From: Candidatus Merdenecus merdavium
Lineage (GTDB): Bacteria > Bacillota > Clostridia > Lachnospirales > Lachnospiraceae
NCBI GenBank assembly: GCA_018715425.1
Contig: DVLR01000082.1
Span: forward strand, 1-8,447
DNA: 8,447 bases
Reading direction: 5' to 3'
Each line of letters opens with the position of its first letter. Positions within the stretch are counted from its first letter, which is position 1. The position numbers and the translations under genes were made by a program. This document shows positions 5,823-8,447 of this stretch, one piece after another. Under the pieces are notes generated by a model that was not told the DNA's origin, made no database searches, and saw nothing but the letters and a program-made list of their open reading frames with translations.

Positions 5823-6264
5823 TACTACGAGCAATGATATTTACAACCTCAGAATCTCCGTTTTTTATCCTCTCATCCACATCTGAATCTGTGTTTAACG
5901 GAAACTTTTTCAAGTACCTTGTTATCAAATCATTCTCCGGTCCATAGTTATCTGTTGCTCGAACTAATGCCTCTATTTCTTCAATAGATTTATTGGATAT
6001 TACATCACTAGAAACATCTCGCATCTCTTTTTTATTAGGCTGTTTTGTTTTTTCCGGAAGCTTTATTTCCTCATCAGACAGCGAATAATATGATGGATTA
6101 CTTCCAGTTCGAACAATTATGCCTTTATCAACCATTGCCTTCAGAGCCGCATAGATATTAGGACTATGCTTTTTATCCCCATAGATAGCTTCTGCCAAAG
6201 TCCCTTGAGTCATTGTCCTATTCACATTTAGTAAATTTACTATATCTTCCTTTTTGCCCATCAT
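5791..6264 (-). CDS. Winged-helix DNA-binding protein (N-terminal part of a split gene)
   Basis: Residues 3-62 form a winged helix: KKEDIVNLLNVNRTMTQGTL, then AEAIYGDKKHSPNIYAALKA and a wing (GIIVRTGSNPSYYSL). The TLAEAIYG...SPNIYAAL segment is the helix-turn-helix. A lysine/proline-rich linker (residues 65-82) leads to a helical region (IEEIEALVRA, DLITRYLKKFPLNTD, DVDERIKNGDSEVVNIIARS). The last seven residues (NFILFCV) are out of frame compared with the natural continuation ILFSFASKYC. Two ATGs are possible at 6264 and 6261, with AAGGTG 5-7 bases upstream. As the first intact gene of the central run it may regulate the operon or target the complex to DNA. The helical part before the break looks shorter than I would expect between FPLNTD and DVDERI, so an extra in-frame deletion is possible. 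Confidence 0.75.
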   Translation of the reverse strand: MMGKKEDIVNLLNVNRTMTQGTLAEAIYGDKKHSPNIYAALKAMVDKGIIVRTGSNPSYYSLSDEEIKLPEKTKQPNKKEMRDVSSDVISNKSIEEIEALVRATDNYGPENDLITRYLKKFPLNTDSDVDERIKNGDSEVVNIIARSNGKNFILFCV

Positions 6265-6273
6265 TGCACCTTC

Positions 6274-6464
6274 TTACTGTTCTTTTGCTTTTATATAGTT
6301 TCTACTTTTAATTCTCTGATCGTCTGGTTTTTCCGCATCAGCACGAATGGCCCAATAGGAACCAATCTTCATCGCACCAGGAATACGATCTTAAGTGCAT
6401 AACACTTGTATTCTTCTAATTGAGATGCCCCATTTATCGGCTGTTTGTCTAATTTCTTATCCAT
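6274..6464 (-). pseudogene. Decayed excisionase/MerR-type helix-turn-helix gene
   Basis: Read in the frame ending at TAA 6276-6274, this segment gives EIRQTADKWGISIRRIQVLC, then T, a stop (TAA at 6393-6391), then DRIPGAMKIGSYWAIRADAE, KPDDQRIKSRNYI. This is the complete signature of the ~65-aa HTH proteins of Firmicutes (AAxKWGIS-x-RRVQxLC-x-x-x-RIPGA...G..WAIPADAxKPxDxRxKSGxY). The internal stop replaces what is usually Glu or Asp-like in the turn, a one-base change from GAA. At the 5' end an ATG at 6464 (MDK) is in a different frame and would rejoin EIRQTA with a one-base insertion. So the gene carries at least one nonsense and one frameshift lesion. It lies 28 bases after the Mrr-like gene stop and 9 bases before the wHTH gene. 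Confidence 0.75.
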
Positions 6465-6489
6465 TTCAAAAATTTTAACTAACTCTCCT

Positions 6490-7200
6490 CTAATCCCATC
6501 GTATATATAAATCTATATCCCATCGACTTAATTCAGCAATTTCAAAAGTAAAATCTATTAAATACACACGAATCTTATTATACTCATTAATTTTTTTTAT
6601 TTCTTTTAAATGTTCCTGTGAAACACCAACCACAATAATATTGCATTTCTGCTCAAAATTTTTATACTTGTAATCTTCAGCCAATTTTTTACTTGAAAAT
6701 AGTAAAATCGTATTTGAGAATACACTGTTTTTTTCTATAGATGTTTTACCATCTGTATTCATTAGCATCCAAAAAGGATCTCCTATTGTATTGAAATCAG
6801 GTTTTAAGTACTTAGTATATTCAGACATAGCAAAGGCATCAAAATCATCATATTTTATCAATTTAATTCCATTATACTCCGATACCTTACAAGCACCATT
6901 TTGAAATTCACTTTCTGCAGAAATAAATATCCCATTAATTCCACCAATATGTTTCAGCTTGTAATCGAAATTTCTTAATTCACTAACATTTATTGGTTTT
7001 TTCCAATTTTTACATTCTATACCAACTTGATAAAATACACCAAAGTGCTCAAATGAATAAAGAACATCTATTTCATGAGTCGCTCCATCATCACCCACCA
7101 TTTTGACTTTCGTTTGGATTTTTGCATTTATTCTCTCCTTCTCAGAAAGTAGTGAATAAATATCTTCAACAACTTTTTCAAAATCATCACCTTTTCCCAT
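6490..7200 (-). CDS. Mrr-like restriction endonuclease with extra C-terminal domain
   Basis: This 236-aa protein starts MGKGDDFEKVVEDIYSLLSE, with motif I Glu8. It continues with HEIDVLY (Asp45) and GIECKNWKKPINVSEL (Glu62-Cys-Lys64), then FDYKLKHIGGINGIFIS. This is the PF04471-type restriction endonuclease fold with all catalytic positions present. Residues 139-225 form a second domain: IGDPFWMLMNTDG, LLFSSKKLAEDY, IIVVGVSQEHLKEI. It is shared with the preceding gene and recalls SseB-like folds (PLFTSxxxA), but weakly. GAGGTGA six bases before ATG 7200 overlaps the stop of the preceding gene, so the two are translationally coupled. Mrr-type enzymes cut modified or foreign DNA; the target here is unknown. 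Confidence 0.85.
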   Translation of the reverse strand: MGKGDDFEKVVEDIYSLLSEKERINAKIQTKVKMVGDDGATHEIDVLYSFEHFGVFYQVGIECKNWKKPINVSELRNFDYKLKHIGGINGIFISAESEFQNGACKVSEYNGIKLIKYDDFDAFAMSEYTKYLKPDFNTIGDPFWMLMNTDGKTSIEKNSVFSNTILLFSSKKLAEDYKYKNFEQKCNIIVVGVSQEHLKEIKKINEYNKIRVYLIDFTFEIAELSRWDIDLYIRWD

Positions 7201-7204
7201 ATCT

Positions 7205-8008
7205 TCACCTCACATATACTTCTCTAATAATGTTATAATCTACACTATACATTTTTACATTATAGTCTATTGTGGAAGATATTTGTTTACTTGGTTTAAT
7301 AAGACCTAATTTATATGGCAAAAGCCCACACTCTGCAAGAGAAATCAAAAATACTAAATGACGTTGTGAAATACCAAATACAGCGTAACCCTTTTGTTGT
7401 TTACAGCATACATCGGCGAGTTTTTTTGATGTAAAAAGTGGTAAAGAATTCCCTATAATAAAATAATTTCCTATATTATTTTTTGTTCGTTCATCAATTT
7501 GCATTAAAGTCCAAAAAGGATCACCAATAACATTTTCATCAGGTAAAACTTTACTTATAGATTGTAAAACATTTGTTCTTGTTTCTTCCATAATATCAAA
7601 ATATATAACTTGAATATGTTTGTCATTAGCAATATTCAATGCTTTTTCATCTATTTTATCGTTATAATATAAAACTCCTTTAGGGAAGTAACCTAAATCT
7701 TTTAAGAGGTTATCGAACTGCCATACATCTTCATCTTTTACAATTTTGTTATCTATTGTTTTTATAACCGTTCTTTCTAAATTATTCATCTGAACAAATT
7801 CGATGTATATATCTATTTTGTGTTCAATATTTTTCCCTTGAACTATAATATTTTTAAAAAGTTTAGGATTGATTAAATTTTCTCTATTTATCCTATAATC
7901 GTATAGAGAGAATACTAAATCAATCAACTCCATTCCCTGATTTTTATTGTTTCCTATACTATCTTTCAATTGATTCTTTTTACGAAAAATATTTTGTAAA
8001 AAATTCAT
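7205..8008 (-). CDS. Degenerate Mrr-like pseudo-nuclease paralogue
   Basis: The 267-aa product has the same two-domain plan as the following gene. The N-terminal part (residues 25-115: GMELIDLVFSLYDYR, IEHKIDIYIEF, TVIKTIDNKIVKDEDVWQFD, FPKGVLYY) matches the nuclease fold strand by strand. Asp66 is kept, but where the active paralogue has E-C-K this one has K83-T-I85 or V-I-K, so the catalytic Glu is gone in either alignment. The C-terminal part (residues 161-220: IGDPFWTLMQID, LPLFTSKKLAD, FGISQRHLVFL) is clearly homologous to the partner. AAGGAGG lies about 12 bases before ATG 8008, and the stop is 4 bases before the next start. A regulatory or structural partner of the active nuclease (heterodimer or inhibitor) is plausible but inferred. 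Confidence 0.8.
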   Translation of the reverse strand: MNFLQNIFRKKNQLKDSIGNNKNQGMELIDLVFSLYDYRINRENLINPKLFKNIIVQGKNIEHKIDIYIEFVQMNNLERTVIKTIDNKIVKDEDVWQFDNLLKDLGYFPKGVLYYNDKIDEKALNIANDKHIQVIYFDIMEETRTNVLQSISKVLPDENVIGDPFWTLMQIDERTKNNIGNYFIIGNSLPLFTSKKLADVCCKQQKGYAVFGISQRHLVFLISLAECGLLPYKLGLIKPSKQISSTIDYNVKMYSVDYNIIREVYVR

Positions 8009-8256
8009 TATTATAACTAACCTCCTTGCATATAACTTGGAAATTTTAGAGGATCTCTGTTACCACATTTTTTCTCTGACAGCTATCGCATAGACAGTTA
8101 TTAAACTATTCTCATCATTTTTCCTCTCTTAATCAAAACTACACCTTCACATTAGATTTTTATACTATTTGAAAGATTACAGATTGATACAAAATCCATT
8201 GATTTTTCAATCCTCGTAACCTTTCGATTTTTTCAAGCCTATTATTTTCAATTAAG
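8009..8256. other. Upstream region of the gene run, likely promoter-bearing
   Basis: No gene is visible. The minus strand has AT-rich tracts and promoter-like pieces, none decisive: TTGATT, 17 bases, GAGAAT (about 8130-8102), and an isolated TATAAA near 8160. A hairpin-like segment with CTAT/ATAG arms inside a CTGTC direct repeat (about 8076-8096) lies between these and the first gene and could be an operator. All transcription to the left plausibly begins here. Confidence 0.3.
8021..8027 (-). promoter_or_regulatory. Strong Shine-Dalgarno site of the first tandem-paralogue gene
   Basis: AAGGAGG lies 12 bases before ATG 8008. The spacing is longer than the usual 6-9 bases, but no other ATG or GTG lies between it and 8008 in any useful frame, and the encoded N-terminus (MNFLQNIFRKK) reads well. 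Confidence 0.7.
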
Positions 8257-8441
8257 CTATTTTTCATCCAGCTTTAAACACTTCATTAATTGTTCGACTT
8301 TTTCCATGTATTTTCCACAAAATTCATTGCCTTCTTTGAAGGTAGTTCTTGCCGATACTGACATGACAATAAAACTGAAAGGAGAATATTGTTTTCTATG
8401 GCTCCACACCTTTCGCACTCAGCATGAACATTATCATCCAT
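8257..8441 (-). pseudogene. Possible gene remnant with two competing frames
   Basis: Two overlapping open frames exist. One runs from ATG 8441 to TAA 8288-8286 (51 aa, MDDNVHAECERCGAIENNIL..., with a CxxC pair). The other is open from 8418 to TAG 8259-8257 without a start before ATG 8364, and gives a natural-looking amphipathic C-terminus (FKEGNEFCGKYMEKVEQLMK, CLKLDEK). They may be the start and end of one gene joined across a frameshift, or only one may be real. The window edge hides any upstream ribosome site. I do not recognise a family. Confidence 0.25.
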
Positions 8442-8447
8442 TATGAG

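Noticed and set aside
8076..8096. Hairpin-like CTAT/ATAG segment as a rho-independent terminator or riboswitch
   Set aside because: The stem is only 4 bp with no following T run on the minus strand, and no riboswitch core is visible. It is kept only as a possible operator.
8070..8130. Plus-strand LTAIA-stop-TVIKLF resembling an IS110 transposase C-terminus
   Set aside because: The match is only a few residues with an intervening stop and no supporting sequence upstream; it is most likely chance.
1..8447. CRISPR array, tRNA or rRNA genes
   Set aside because: I saw no regularly spaced direct repeats of CRISPR length, no cloverleaf with the GTTCGA-type arm and no rRNA-like conserved sequence.

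Overview
The window is AT-rich and every credible gene lies on the minus strand, so transcription runs from the right end (about 8447) to the left end (1). Strong AGGAGG-type ribosome sites, the codon choice, and protein styles I associate with gut Clostridia suggest a low-GC Firmicute, probably Lachnospiraceae-like. This is an inference; there is no rRNA or housekeeping gene to confirm it. Nothing here looks like core metabolism. The content is what one expects of a defence or genomic island: nuclease folds, a modified-DNA reader-like domain, small DNA-binding proteins, and several decayed or split genes.

Layout in the direction of transcription. (1) 8447-8009: no intact gene, with a possible gene remnant at 8441-8257. 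(2) 8008-6490: two tandem paralogues. Each has an N-terminal Mrr-like restriction-endonuclease fold and a shared C-terminal domain (IGDPFWxLM ... LFxSKKLA ... GxSQxHL). The second one (7200-6490) keeps the catalytic residues; the first (8008-7205) has lost the key Glu and looks like a pseudo-nuclease. (3) 6464-6274: a decayed excisionase/MerR-type HTH gene. (4) 6264-2200: a compact gene run. It holds a winged-HTH protein, a 'FASKYCCYHN' domain, a PD-(D/E)xK nuclease, an SRA-like domain related to the reader half of McrA-like HNH enzymes, a Tudor/PcrA-C-terminal-like domain, a NUDIX hydrolase, a 146-aa protein of unknown function, a phospholipase-D-superfamily nuclease-like protein, and a 42-aa cysteine-motif protein. 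(5) 2199-1660: a gene-poor spacer with weak traces of dead coding sequence. (6) 1659-1: the first two genes of what I read as an ABC-three-component (ABC-3C) conflict system; its ABC ATPase would lie beyond base 1.

The most interesting feature is the structure of block 4. At three boundaries the protein pieces look like halves of one polypeptide. The wHTH and FASKYC pieces are rejoined by a +1 shift at an A6 tract (5813-5818). The PD-(D/E)xK and SRA-like reading frames are joined by a +1 shift at another A6 tract (4668-4673). The SRA-like and Tudor-like pieces are in the same frame, separated only by TAA directly followed by ATG (4279-4274). None of the downstream pieces has a convincing ribosome site of its own. 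Either this is a modification-dependent restriction-like operon in decay, or expression of its joined products depends on slippage, readthrough or reinitiation, or the assembly has homopolymer errors. Functionally the set fits a system in which a reader domain recognises modified bases and one or more nucleases cut, but that role is inferred from domain types only.
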